From Euzebya pacifica (GTDB lineage: Bacteria; Actinomycetota; Nitriliruptoria; Euzebyales; Euzebyaceae), in contig NZ_CP031165.1 of the NCBI RefSeq assembly GCF_003344865.1, positions 5,461,910 to 5,525,909 of the forward strand: DNA of 64,000 nucleotides, read 5' to 3'. Each line of letters starts with the position of its first letter. Positions within the stretch are counted from its first letter, which is position 1. Under the pieces are notes generated by a model, which searched no databases, was not told the origin of the DNA, and worked only from the letters and a program-made list of their open reading frames with translations. The position numbers and the translations under genes are program-made. Below are positions 1 to 6,925 of the stretch, piece by piece.

Positions 1-392
1 AGCGGGGCGACCTTGCGGAGGGCGCAGCACACGTCGGGGTCACGCAGGTACATGGCCGGGCCGTAACGGTCGGCCTGCTGCGCGACGGTCAGGTCAGGGC
101 GCACGTCGATCACGTTGCGCAGCCCCAACCGGTTGGCCAGCAGGTGGCGGTAGGCCAGGCTCTCGGCGAAGTGGAAGCCGGTGTCGAGGAACAGCACGGG
201 CAGGTCGGCGTCGACCTCGGCCACGAGGCTCAGCAGGGTGGCGGCGTCCGCACCGAAGCTGGAGGTGACGGCGAAGCGGGGGATGCAGGCGCGGGCCCAG
301 CGCAGGATGTCGATGGCGGGGGCACCCTCCAACTCGTGGGCGGCCTCCTCGACATCGATGTCCGACAGCGCCGGGACCAGGGTGTCGGTCAC
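1..392 (-). CDS. cysH: Adenylyl-sulfate (APS) reductase, 3' part beyond window
   Basis: Reduces activated sulfate to sulfite in the cytoplasm during assimilatory sulfate reduction. Only the first 130 or so residues are present; the gene runs off the left edge. Visible landmarks are the nucleotide-binding stretch SSFGADAATLL, the motif FLDTGFHFAESL, and a Cys-Cys pair in CCALRKVAPL. The double cysteine is the mark of the 4Fe-4S APS reductase type rather than the E. coli-type PAPS reductase. I chose the GTG at 392 because it overlaps the stop of the upstream gene in a GTGA arrangement; an in-frame GTG at 395 is the alternative. It is the last visible gene of a leftward operon with three DsrE-fold proteins and an HTH-TusA regulator, which ties the whole operon to sulfur assimilation. 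Confidence 0.88.
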   Translation of the reverse strand, partial: MTDTLVPALSDIDVEEAAHELEGAPAIDILRWARACIPRFAVTSSFGADAATLLSLVAEVDADLPVLFLDTGFHFAESLAYRHLLANRLGLRNVIDVRPDLTVAQQADRYGPAMYLRDPDVCCALRKVAP

Positions 393-766
393 CACGTGAG
401 GACCCCTTCGGCATCGGCGATGGCCGACGCCACGTCGTCGTCGCCGACGACGTCGATGCCCGCGAGCAGGTCCTCGGGGCCGATGCCCTGACGAGCCATC
501 GCCGGCTGGTGGGCCACCACGCGGATGCCGCTCTCGAGCAGGGCACGCAGGTCATGGGCCGCAGCGGCCGGCGGGAACGGCGCGTCACCGATGCGACGCG
601 GCGGCGTCTCGCCGTCGGCAACGGCCAGCCGGACGGCGTCCTCGAGCAGGACCACGACCAGGTCCACGTCCTGGGTGACGGCGTAGGCGTTGGCCTCCAG
701 CGACGGCTCGGCACCGCGGGGGGCGCCCGGTGCGTGCCGGATCAGGCTGACGAGTCGACGGGGCAC
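389..766 (-). CDS. DsrE/TusD-like family protein (no cysteines)
   Basis: A 125-residue protein with the alternating beta/alpha pattern of the DsrE/DsrF/DsrH (TusBCD) fold: hydrophobic strands around DVDLVVVLLEDAV and GIRVVAH and a C-terminal DGDD-like region. True TusD/DsrE proteins pass sulfur on an active-site cysteine, but this sequence contains no cysteine at all. The GTG start at 766 leaves 7 bases after the stop of the preceding gene; a longer frame reaching 856 would overlap that gene heavily and I rejected it. Its stop overlaps the cysH start, so the two are probably translationally coupled. The function is unknown; a structural or sensory role in the sulfur operon is an inference. 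Confidence 0.6.
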   Translation of the reverse strand: MPRRLVSLIRHAPGAPRGAEPSLEANAYAVTQDVDLVVVLLEDAVRLAVADGETPPRRIGDAPFPPAAAAHDLRALLESGIRVVAHQPAMARQGIGPEDLLAGIDVVGDDDVASAIADAEGVLTW

Positions 767-773
767 GGTGCGT

Positions 774-1133
774 TCAGCTCCCCACGCCGACGGAGAGGAC
801 CAGGTCGGCGTCGCGGACGACGCCCCACAGCTCGGCGTGGTCGCCCTCGATGACACCGGTGGCCTGTCGGCCGTCGACGCCGAGCGCCACGCTGGCGTCG
901 GTTTCCACGATCCACTGCAGCGGCCCGCCGAGGACGCCCTTGCGGATCAGCCCCTCGACGGCCCGGGCCACGGGATGGGTGCCGGCGGACAGCACGGCCG
1001 CTTCGTCATGGGCGAAGACACGAACGGTGACACCACGCTCGACGAGGCGTTCGACCAGCCCGAGGGCGGTGATCGTCTGCTCGTTGGCGCTGCCGGCGTT
1101 GAGGACGAGGGCGGCGGAGGCGATCACAGCCAC
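774..1133 (-). CDS. DsrE-family protein
   Basis: A 119-residue DsrE/F-fold protein, close in size to TusC/DsrF. It starts with a strand-rich VIASAALVLNAG segment, has a helix in the EQTITALGLVERL region and a VTVRVF strand, and ends in a VRDADLVLSVGVGS strand. It lacks any cysteine, so it cannot be a canonical persulfide carrier. The ATG at 1133 overlaps the end of the upstream gene by 10 bases, as expected for a tight operon. It is the middle of three related proteins encoded in a row, which echoes the TusBCD or DsrEFH hexamer arrangement, but the biochemical role is not predictable from sequence. Confidence 0.6.
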   Translation of the reverse strand: MAVIASAALVLNAGSANEQTITALGLVERLVERGVTVRVFAHDEAAVLSAGTHPVARAVEGLIRKGVLGGPLQWIVETDASVALGVDGRQATGVIEGDHAELWGVVRDADLVLSVGVGS

Positions 1134-1435
1134 ACCGCCTTGTCGGTGGCGTCGACGAGGAGGTCGCCGACCGACGGGATGTCGGTCGGCTTGATGCCGT
1201 CAGCCACGGCGGTCGGGGGGATGCCCCGCCGACGGAGCGCATCGGTGTCGACCAGGACGGCCGCGCCGGCGGCCAGGGCCGTGGCCACCCGGTCGTTGGA
1301 GGGGTGGGCCGGGCGGGCCAGGTCGGCGCCGCGGTCGAGCAGGACGACGGTCACCTCCTCGCCCTTCTGGCTGAGGAGGGCGGACAGGTGCAGCGGCCAG
1401 CAGTCGCCGGCGGACAGCAGGACGGTGGTCCGCAT
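1124..1435 (-). CDS. DsrE/DsrH-like family protein
   Basis: A 103-residue protein with an N-terminal TTVLLSAGDCWPLHLSALL strand-loop-helix followed by VTVVLLDRGADL, the usual beginning of DsrE-like proteins. One cysteine occurs near residue 12, a position unlike the catalytic cysteine of TusB or TusD. The ATG at 1435 lies directly after the stop of the regulator gene (1437), and its 3' end overlaps the next gene by 10 bases. Together with the two following genes it forms a trio of homologous small proteins between the HTH-TusA regulator and cysH. Confidence 0.6.
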   Translation of the reverse strand: MRTTVLLSAGDCWPLHLSALLSQKGEEVTVVLLDRGADLARPAHPSNDRVATALAAGAAVLVDTDALRRRGIPPTAVADGIKPTDIPSVGDLLVDATDKAVWL

Positions 1436-1436
1436 G

Positions 1437-2408
1437 TCAGGCCTTCTCGATCAGCAGGCGGATGGCCGGTCGTCCGCCCGCGTCCTGTGCACGTTCGACG
1501 GCTACCAGGGCATGACCGGCGCGGTCGGCCCACCGTGCGAAGGAGGCGGGGGATCCGGGGCCCTCGGCGAGGACCTCGAGGATGTCACCGGCGCGCAGGT
1601 CGGTCATGGCACGCATCGCCTCGACGACACCGCTGTCGCGGGTCTGCCCACGGGCGTCGAGGGTCGCGGCGGGGGAGATCGTGGAGCGAGGGGCGCGGCC
1701 GCCGGTGGCTCGCATGCGCCAGACCCGGCCGTGGATGCCGCCGGAGGTCTCGGCCAGGTCGACCATGACGCCGGAGCCTTCGGTGGCGCCGGCGAGGAGG
1801 CCGCGTTCGAGGGCTTCGGCGAGGGCGGGGTCCAGTCGTTCGACGAGCGCGACCGCGGGAGACAGGCCGCTGACCTCTGCCCAGTCGCTGCCGGCACGGT
1901 CGACACGGGCATCGGGGGCGTAGGCGCGGATGGCACGGACCGCACGCTGGGCGGCATCGCTGGTGGCGCGCGACGTCGGCGGATCGCCGGGCAGCGCGCT
2001 GACCAGCCGGCGCCCTTCGTCGCGGGACGCCTCCAGCGCCCGAGCCACCAACGGCGGCCCCCCGGGCCGGTCCAGCAGGGTGACGAGCAGGCGAACCATC
2101 AACGCGGCGGCAGCGCCACCGGCTGGTTGGGCCGCGCCGTCGAGCACCGCGTGGTCGTCCTCGACCTCGGGACGGGCCCGGTAGACACGTGCAGGGCGGC
2201 CACCGCCCGGATGCTTGCGCTGCCCGACGGTCAGCAACCCCGCCTCGGCCAGCAGACCCAGGTGGGTGCGCGCGACGTTGGGGTGCAGGTCGAAGGTGTC
2301 GGCGACGTCACGGACGGTCAGGGCGCCGTCGACCTGGCGCAGGTGGTCGTAGATCCCTGCACGGGTGGAGGAGCCGAGGGCTCGGGTGACGCTGACCGTT
2401 CCGGACAT
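1437..2408 (-). CDS. HTH regulator fused to a degenerate TusA domain
   Basis: About 323 residues. The N-terminal 80 residues form a winged helix-turn-helix of the ArsR/DeoR-like kind (LTVRDVADTFDLHPNVARTH is the recognition region). A long helical middle follows. The last 75 residues read as a TusA-like domain: ATLDARGQ then a helix, LRAGDILEVLAEG, SFARWADRAGHALVAVE. In real TusA the motif after LDxxG is CPxP with the sulfur-carrying cysteine; here that place reads TRDSG, and the whole protein lacks cysteine. It heads the sulfur operon, so it probably controls it. I preferred the ATG at 2408; a GTG at 2435 would add nine residues. Confidence 0.65.
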   Translation of the reverse strand: MSGTVSVTRALGSSTRAGIYDHLRQVDGALTVRDVADTFDLHPNVARTHLGLLAEAGLLTVGQRKHPGGGRPARVYRARPEVEDDHAVLDGAAQPAGGAAAALMVRLLVTLLDRPGGPPLVARALEASRDEGRRLVSALPGDPPTSRATSDAAQRAVRAIRAYAPDARVDRAGSDWAEVSGLSPAVALVERLDPALAEALERGLLAGATEGSGVMVDLAETSGGIHGRVWRMRATGGRAPRSTISPAATLDARGQTRDSGVVEAMRAMTDLRAGDILEVLAEGPGSPASFARWADRAGHALVAVERAQDAGGRPAIRLLIEKA

Positions 2409-2465
2409 GGCCCTGTTGTACCCACTCACCCCCACCCGTGGACAGTGGAAACCATGTTTACGTGC

Positions 2466-3095
2466 TCATCGCGCGTTGAGCAACGTTGGCAACTCCAACC
2501 GGGCGGTGACCACCAGGGCCGCGTCGCCGGCCTCGACTGTCGTCAGCGTCGTTCCCCCCGGGAGGGGCGGCAGCGACATCGACAGCGGGGTAGGCAGCAG
2601 GCGGATGCGATCACCCACCAGCGTGGGCCGAAGCCGCATGCCGACGCGGGGCATCCCCGCGAACCCGGTGCGCGGCCAGCGGACCGTCACCGCGCCGTCG
2701 CCGATCTCCAGCGACCCGGGGACGCCGGCCCGCCGCAGCACCTCCGCCGCAGGGATGTGGGCGACGAGCAACCCGCTGCCCGCGACGACGTCGAGGCGAG
2801 TGCCGATCACGAGTCCGACGAGCGACAGCCGTACCTGCTCCATCTCCACGCCGGGCAGCACCGCCCGCTGACAGCTGGCGAGGACGAACGGGACACGACG
2901 GCGCAGCAGGCTCGGGAGGAGCGGCACGATCGGCACGGTCACGGCCAGGTCGTCGCTGGGGTCGATGACGTCGGCGATCAGGGCGGCGGTTCGGGCACGC
3001 ACGGCGGCCCGGGCGGCCAGCTCCACGGCCACGAGGCCCATCACGGCCAGCGCCAGCCCCGTGGCGACCGATGCCGCCCCCGCGTCGGAAGGCAC
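2466..3095 (-). CDS. DUF2993 (LmeA-like) envelope protein
   Basis: A 209-residue protein matching the pattern of DUF2993 proteins, which in mycobacteria include LmeA, a cell-envelope phospholipid-binding protein. It has an N-terminal hydrophobic segment (GLALAVMGLVAVELAARAAV) acting as a signal or anchor, followed by regular beta strands ending in PLSMSLPPLPGGTTLTTVEA and a RLELP terminus, typical of the tubular lipid-binding fold. It starts two bases past the stop of the MoaD-like gene, so the two are probably co-transcribed. Its ligand is unknown. Confidence 0.65.
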   Translation of the reverse strand: MPSDAGAASVATGLALAVMGLVAVELAARAAVRARTAALIADVIDPSDDLAVTVPIVPLLPSLLRRRVPFVLASCQRAVLPGVEMEQVRLSLVGLVIGTRLDVVAGSGLLVAHIPAAEVLRRAGVPGSLEIGDGAVTVRWPRTGFAGMPRVGMRLRPTLVGDRIRLLPTPLSMSLPPLPGGTTLTTVEAGDAALVVTARLELPTLLNAR

Positions 3096-3097
3096 GG

Positions 3098-3355
3098 CTA
3101 CCCTCCGGCGAATGGTGGCAGCAACGCAACCTCGGCACCGGCAGGCACGGGACGTTCGGACTCGGGGTCGGTGGGCATGCCGTCGACCATGACCGCAGCG
3201 ACCCGAAGGCGGTCGGCGAATCGCTGGCCGAACCGTTCCGACAGCTCCTGCAGCAGCGTCGGCAACGTCGTCGGGGCAGCCACCGACACCTCTCCGGTGC
3301 CTGCCGCGTCGCGCAGCGCAGCGAAGAGCTTGACCGTGACCACGGGGGTGTCCAT
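3098..3355 (-). CDS. moaD: MoaD/ThiS-family sulfur carrier protein
   Basis: An 85-residue ubiquitin-fold protein. It begins VVTVKLFAALRDAAGTGEVSV, typical of MoaD, and ends PPFAGG, with the C-terminal Gly-Gly that is adenylated and thiocarboxylated in molybdopterin synthase or related pathways. The ATG at 3355 gives the standard family length. No MoaE or MoeB gene lies nearby, so the pathway (molybdopterin or another sulfur transfer) is not fixed by context. It is transcribed away from glnR, with a 78-base divergent gap. Confidence 0.8.
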   Translation of the reverse strand: MDTPVVTVKLFAALRDAAGTGEVSVAAPTTLPTLLQELSERFGQRFADRLRVAAVMVDGMPTDPESERPVPAGAEVALLPPFAGG

Positions 3356-3433
3356 GGCGCCGAATCCTAGTCGCTGCTCGATTTTGCTAGCGTTGCCCGC
3401 TGTCGGAACGAGGACTAGAGGAGATGGACGACC

Positions 3434-4114
3434 ATGCAGCTGCTGGTGCTGATCGGTGGGACGGGGCGTCCGACCGAGCTCCTGCCTGCCCTCGAGTTCC
3501 TTGACCACACGCTCGTCGCGGCCACGCTGGAGCCCGATTCGCTGACCGCGGCCCCGGACTGCGAGGTCATCGTGGTCGACGCCACCTCCAACCTGGCGGG
3601 TGCCTCCCAGACCTGTCGCGCCGCGGCCACGAGCGAGGTACAGCGTCCGATCCTGGTCGTGGTCGGGGAGGGTGGGTTGGCCGCGCTCAAGCCCACCTGG
3701 GGCTTCGACGACATCATCCTGCCCAAGGCCGGGCCGGCAGAGCTCGAGACCCGCATCCGGCTGCTGGCCGAACGCGAGTCGGCGACCGGCGGCAACGTGT
3801 CCCGGGTCGGTGACCTCAGCATCGACGAGAACACCTACGTCGTGCGGCTTCGCGGCGAACCCGTCGACCTGACCTTCCGCGAGTTCGAGCTGCTCAGCTA
3901 CCTGGCTGCCAACCCCGGCCGGGTGTTCACCCGCTCGCAGCTGCTGGCAGAGGTCTGGGGCTACGACTACTTCGGCGGCACCCGGACCGTCGATGTCCAC
4001 GTCCGTCGGCTTCGCGCCAAGCTCGGCCACGACTACGACATGATGATCGGCACCGTCCGCGGCGTCGGCTACAAGCTGGATCCTCAAGCTGCGCAGGGTG
4101 CTGCCGATACCTGA
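3434..4114 (+). CDS. glnR: GlnR-like orphan OmpR-family nitrogen regulator
   Basis: A 226-residue OmpR/PhoB-type regulator. The first 115 residues form a receiver-like domain with Asp49 in VIVVDA, and the EGGLAAL and WGFDDIIL segments match actinobacterial GlnR. The C-terminal winged helix (about 125-215) is highly typical, with LTFREFELLSYLAANPGRVF and VWGYDYFGGTRTVDVHVRRL. No histidine kinase gene is adjacent, in line with GlnR being an orphan regulator that works as a dimer held by charge contacts around that Asp rather than by phosphorylation. GlnR controls nitrogen-assimilation genes in actinobacteria. A strong GAGGAG ribosome-binding site precedes the ATG. Confidence 0.85.
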   Translation: MQLLVLIGGTGRPTELLPALEFLDHTLVAATLEPDSLTAAPDCEVIVVDATSNLAGASQTCRAAATSEVQRPILVVVGEGGLAALKPTWGFDDIILPKAGPAELETRIRLLAERESATGGNVSRVGDLSIDENTYVVRLRGEPVDLTFREFELLSYLAANPGRVFTRSQLLAEVWGYDYFGGTRTVDVHVRRLRAKLGHDYDMMIGTVRGVGYKLDPQAAQGAADT

Positions 4115-4181
4115 TCGGGACGATGGGTCGACGCCGGCCCGTCGGCATGCTCGAATACCCCCTGCCGGAAGCCCGACCAGA

Positions 4182-4808
4182 ATGACCGCCACCGCCGTGG
4201 ACCTCGAACAGCAGCTCGAAGCCGAGGATGGCGTGATCGACGTCGATCGCGTGATGCCTCACCTCGATTTCCCCTGGGCGTCCCTCCCCCCGGGACCGCG
4301 GCGCTGGGCGCCGACCGACCTGTCGGTGGAGGTGGATGAGCAGACGCTGTCCGCCGTCCGCCTGACCTATCGCACGGTGGGGGACCGGGCGGTCGTCGTC
4401 GCCGGCACCCGACCCGACGTGGACATCGACTGGATGGCCGAACGGATGGCCACCCCGCTGCTGTTCGCGCAGCTGCGGAAGTCCAACGCCGGCGTCGCGC
4501 CCGCGTCCCTGATGGCGGCGCTCGACGCGGAGATGGTGTGGGACGAGCCGACCGAGGACGGCTGGACGTTCGGTCAGTGCGGCGTCGGTTCCCGGCCGGT
4601 TCGCCTTGCCCGACGCTCCGCTCCCGAGGGACACGTCATCGTTGCCGCGTCCGGCGTTGCCATCGAGGAGCTGACCACGATGGTGGCAGCGCTGGTCGAC
4701 CTGACCGACGACCCCGAGGCCGCCGACGAGCTGCACGTGCGGCACCGCCGGGCGCTGGCACAGCGCTGGTGGGACGCACCTCGCACGCCCTGGACGCCCG
4801 ACAACTAG
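4182..4808 (+). CDS. Hypothetical protein
   Basis: A 208-residue soluble protein that I do not recognise. It is acidic with alternating helix and strand segments, for example LTYRTVGDRAVVVAGTRPDVD and GHVIVAASGVAIEELTTMVAALVDL, and has a Trp-rich C-terminus (RWWDAPRTPWTPDN). No signal peptide or membrane segment is visible. The frame is open further upstream to 4098, but the ATG at 4182 (MTATAVDLEQQL) avoids overlap with glnR. Third-position GC is typical of the neighbours, so I regard it as a real gene. It converges on mshD. Confidence 0.6.
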   Translation: MTATAVDLEQQLEAEDGVIDVDRVMPHLDFPWASLPPGPRRWAPTDLSVEVDEQTLSAVRLTYRTVGDRAVVVAGTRPDVDIDWMAERMATPLLFAQLRKSNAGVAPASLMAALDAEMVWDEPTEDGWTFGQCGVGSRPVRLARRSAPEGHVIVAASGVAIEELTTMVAALVDLTDDPEAADELHVRHRRALAQRWWDAPRTPWTPDN

Positions 4809-4821
4809 CCGTCGAGCGGCG

Positions 4822-5796
4822 TCAGGCGGGTCGGAGGAGGGCGCGGGAGGTCGCCTTGGCCGGCGGGATGTCGTCGCTGAAGCAGACCTCGCGGTAGAGT
4901 GTCTCGAAGCCTTCGCTTGCGTACAGGGCCACCGGGCCGGCGCTCGCACAGTCGACGTAGAGGACGAGGTGGTCCGACCGCGTCGCGAGGTGGCGCATGC
5001 CGTGGCGCAGCAGGATCCGGCCGAGGCCCATGCCCTGCGCCCGGGGGTGGACGGCGAGGACGTAGACCTCACCCTGCGGCCCGTGGGCCGGCTCCCCACC
5101 GTTGCCCTGGTGCTCGTGCCACTTGGTCCAGTGGAAGCCGAGCGGTTCGTCGCCCCTGAAAGCCATGAACAGGCCGTCGGGGTCGAACCAGTCCAGACGC
5201 CGTCGCTCGGCCAGGTCCTCGGCGGTCCAGGCACCGTTCTCCGGGTGGCCGACGAAGGCGGCGTTGTTGACCTCCAGGAACGCCTCGTCGTCCTCGCCCG
5301 GACGGTAGGGCCGGATCGTTACGCCCTCGGGCAGCGGCAGCTCCTCGGGCACGCCCCTGGCGTCACGGACCATGTAGGCAAGCTCGCGCTGGATGTCGAA
5401 GCCCATCTCGAAGGCGAGGGTCTCCCGGGGTTCCTCGACCCGGTGGACCCACAGGAACATCCGGCCGCCGCCGGCACGGGCCACCAGCCGTCGGGTCGAC
5501 TCGAGCAACGCGGCCTGCACCCCCTCGTCGCGATGCTCGGGGTGGACGACCATCTCCACGGCCAGGCGGGGGTCGTCCGGGCCGGGATTCCAGCGGAGGT
5601 GGACGTAGCCGATCAGGTCGCCGGAGTGGGCGTAGGCAAGGATCCCGTCCCACTCCGCAGCCCCCACGGCGAGGTGAGCCATCTTGTGCTCACCGATGGG
5701 CGCATGCCCCTCCAGGAGCGTGGTGGTGTCCACGAGCGCACGGATGTCGGCGAGCGCGTGGGCGTCGAGGTGGCGGTGGATCTCGAAGTCGGTCAA
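4822..5796 (-). CDS. mshD: Mycothiol synthase
   Basis: Acetylates the cysteinyl-glucosaminyl-inositol precursor with acetyl-CoA, the last step of mycothiol synthesis. The 324-residue protein has two GNAT domains, as in MshD. The C-terminal one is catalytic, with the acetyl-CoA loop VLAVHPRAQGMGLGRILL (about 247-263). Family-specific stretches include NNAAFVGHPENGAW (177-190), LDWFDPDGLF (201-210), LGFHWTKWH and VLYVDCASAGPVALYASEGF. Length and domain order match the family. It marks the host as a mycothiol-producing actinobacterium. The gene stands alone and converges with the hypothetical gene on its left; the tRNA cluster lies beyond its start. Confidence 0.9.
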   Translation of the reverse strand: MTDFEIHRHLDAHALADIRALVDTTTLLEGHAPIGEHKMAHLAVGAAEWDGILAYAHSGDLIGYVHLRWNPGPDDPRLAVEMVVHPEHRDEGVQAALLESTRRLVARAGGGRMFLWVHRVEEPRETLAFEMGFDIQRELAYMVRDARGVPEELPLPEGVTIRPYRPGEDDEAFLEVNNAAFVGHPENGAWTAEDLAERRRLDWFDPDGLFMAFRGDEPLGFHWTKWHEHQGNGGEPAHGPQGEVYVLAVHPRAQGMGLGRILLRHGMRHLATRSDHLVLYVDCASAGPVALYASEGFETLYREVCFSDDIPPAKATSRALLRPA

Positions 5797-5925
5797 CGGC
5801 TCCGAGGGTAGGCCGACGAAATCGATTTGGCGCGGACCCCGGATGAGGCGCTACACTCTCCGCTCCGCCGTCCGGTTGAACTTCTCGGTGGAGCCAACGG
5901 GCCAAGACGCAGGTAACCTGCCGAC

Positions 5926-5997
5926 GGGCCGTTAGCTCAACGGGTAGAGCTCCGGACTTTTAATCCGGCGGAGCGGGTTCGAGTCCCGCACGGCTCT
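5926..5997 (+). tRNA. tRNA-Lys (anticodon TTT)
   Basis: The cloverleaf folds with a 7-bp acceptor stem (GGGCCGT with ACGGCTC, one G-U pair), a D arm with GAGC-type pairing, anticodon stem CCGGA/TCCGG around loop CTTTTAA, and T arm GCGGG TTCGAGT CCCGC. The 3' CCA is not encoded. First gene of a Lys-Asp-Phe tRNA cluster. Confidence 0.9.
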
Positions 5998-6049
5998 CGT
6001 AGAACGCTCGAAACTTCATACGCCAGAACCGAGGACATCCTCAACACGA

Positions 6050-6124
6050 GGACCTGTGGAGCAGCTAGGAGTGCTCGTCACCCTGTCAAGGTGAAGGCCG
6101 CGGGTTCAAATCCCGTCAGGTCCG
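6050..6124 (+). tRNA. tRNA-Asp (anticodon GTC)
   Basis: Acceptor stem GGACCTG with CAGGTCC, D stem GAGC/GCTC, anticodon stem TCACC/GGTGA around CTGTCAA, and T arm CGGG TTCAAAT CCCG. Discriminator G as usual for Asp. CCA is not encoded. It lies 52 bases after tRNA-Lys. Confidence 0.9.
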
Positions 6125-6145
6125 CTCGGTACACAAGTACATCAA

Positions 6146-6222
6146 GGTCAGGTAGCTCAGTTGGTACGAGCGTCCGACTGAAACTCGGAAGGTCGGCGGT
6201 TCGACCCCGCCCCTGACCACCA
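6146..6222 (+). tRNA. tRNA-Phe (anticodon GAA), integration site of the element
   Basis: Acceptor stem GGTCAGG with CCTGACC, anticodon stem TCCGA/TCGGA around CTGAAAC (GAA at 6180-6182), T arm GGCGG TTCGACC CCGCC, and encoded CCA at 6220-6222. From the 5' side of the anticodon stem (6172) onward the tRNA is part of the 62-bp direct repeat that flanks the mobile element, so integration kept a complete tRNA at this end. Its original terminator is now at the far end of the element. Confidence 0.95.
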
Positions 6223-6233
6223 CGATCACCGCA
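6172..6233 (+). repeat. attL: left copy of 62-bp direct repeat
   Basis: Identical over 62 bases to 22377-22438. It runs from the 5' strand of the tRNA-Phe anticodon stem through the CCA and 11 further bases. The bases on either side differ between the two copies (GAGC versus TTGG before, G versus A after), which defines the limits of the crossover region. Confidence 0.93.
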
Positions 6234-6282
6234 GGTGAGCGGCACTTTCAGTGTCAACCAGAGGGGCTCGTCCGCTCACTGT

Positions 6283-6301
6283 TGCTACGGATCTGCTAAC
6301 G
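6283..6301 (+). repeat. Left copy of 19-bp end repeat, candidate integrase arm site
   Basis: TGCTACGGATCTGCTAACG here matches 22256-22274 at 18 of 19 positions, in the same orientation. It sits 50 bases inside attL; the partner sits 102 bases before attR. Paired short repeats near both ends of an integrated element are the usual layout of integrase arm-type sites. That role is inferred. Confidence 0.55.
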
Positions 6302-6315
6302 CGGGGGACAATCTA

Positions 6316-6921
6316 GTGGTGGACCATCTTGAGCGGCAGGGCTGGAGGCTCGCGTTGCTCCAGACCCTCTACGACCGGAGCAACGCGGACACCCGCCAGA
6401 TCTTGGACGGGAAAGCCCTCGCGGCTGCTGCTGGAGTTCCGGACGAACAAACTCGCCCCGTCGCCTCCTACCTTGAAGAGGCAGGTCTCGTCCGGTGCAC
6501 TTGGGCTATGGGCGGTCCGCCCGACTTTCAGATCACCGTTCGGGGGATTCAGGAGATCGAAGACGCTCTAGCAGCCCCAGACCAGCCGACGCGACACCTG
6601 CCGGCGATCAACATCATCCACGCGACGCACATCAGCGGACCGATCCAACAAGGCGGGCAGGGCAACGTCCAACGGACGACACTCCCCGCCACCGACGAGA
6701 TCAGCGCAGCCGTACGGGAACTCCGGCAAGCCCTGGACAGCATCGACGACCCCGCAGCCCACGCCCGAGCAGAGGTCCACGTGCAACTCTTGGAAGCCCA
6801 GGCGCACGAGGGCGCGTTGGACCACGGGACCTTGAAGTGGGCGCTGGACGCCCTAGCCCAGATCGGTTACGGGATGGCCGGCTCCGCCGGCTTCCAGTTC
6901 CTTCAGGGACTGTTGGGCTGA
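6316..6921 (+). CDS. Hypothetical cargo protein with N-terminal winged helix
   Basis: About 201 residues, not recognised as a named family. The first 70 residues look like a winged helix (LERQGWRLALLQTLYDRS, then GKALAAAAGVPDEQTRPVASYL). A short strand-rich linker carries IHATHISGPIQQGGQGNVQ, and the rest is helical (a coiled stretch about 110-165, then a Gly-rich end). The GTG at 6316 follows a GGGGGA ribosome-binding site; a GTG at 6235 would start inside the att region. It lies between attL and the integrase and converges with it (4 bases between stops). That is a common cargo position in satellites, so a defence or regulatory role is possible but unproven. Confidence 0.6.
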   Translation: MVDHLERQGWRLALLQTLYDRSNADTRQILDGKALAAAAGVPDEQTRPVASYLEEAGLVRCTWAMGGPPDFQITVRGIQEIEDALAAPDQPTRHLPAINIIHATHISGPIQQGGQGNVQRTTLPATDEISAAVRELRQALDSIDDPAAHARAEVHVQLLEAQAHEGALDHGTLKWALDALAQIGYGMAGSAGFQFLQGLLG

Positions 6922-6925
6922 ACCC

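Noticed and set aside
690-3452. Open frame of 920 codons on the plus strand across the sulfur operon
   Set aside because: It is antisense to well-supported genes (DsrE-like proteins, HTH-TusA, DUF2993). GC-rich codon bias keeps such frames open; the product is low-complexity and has no domain.
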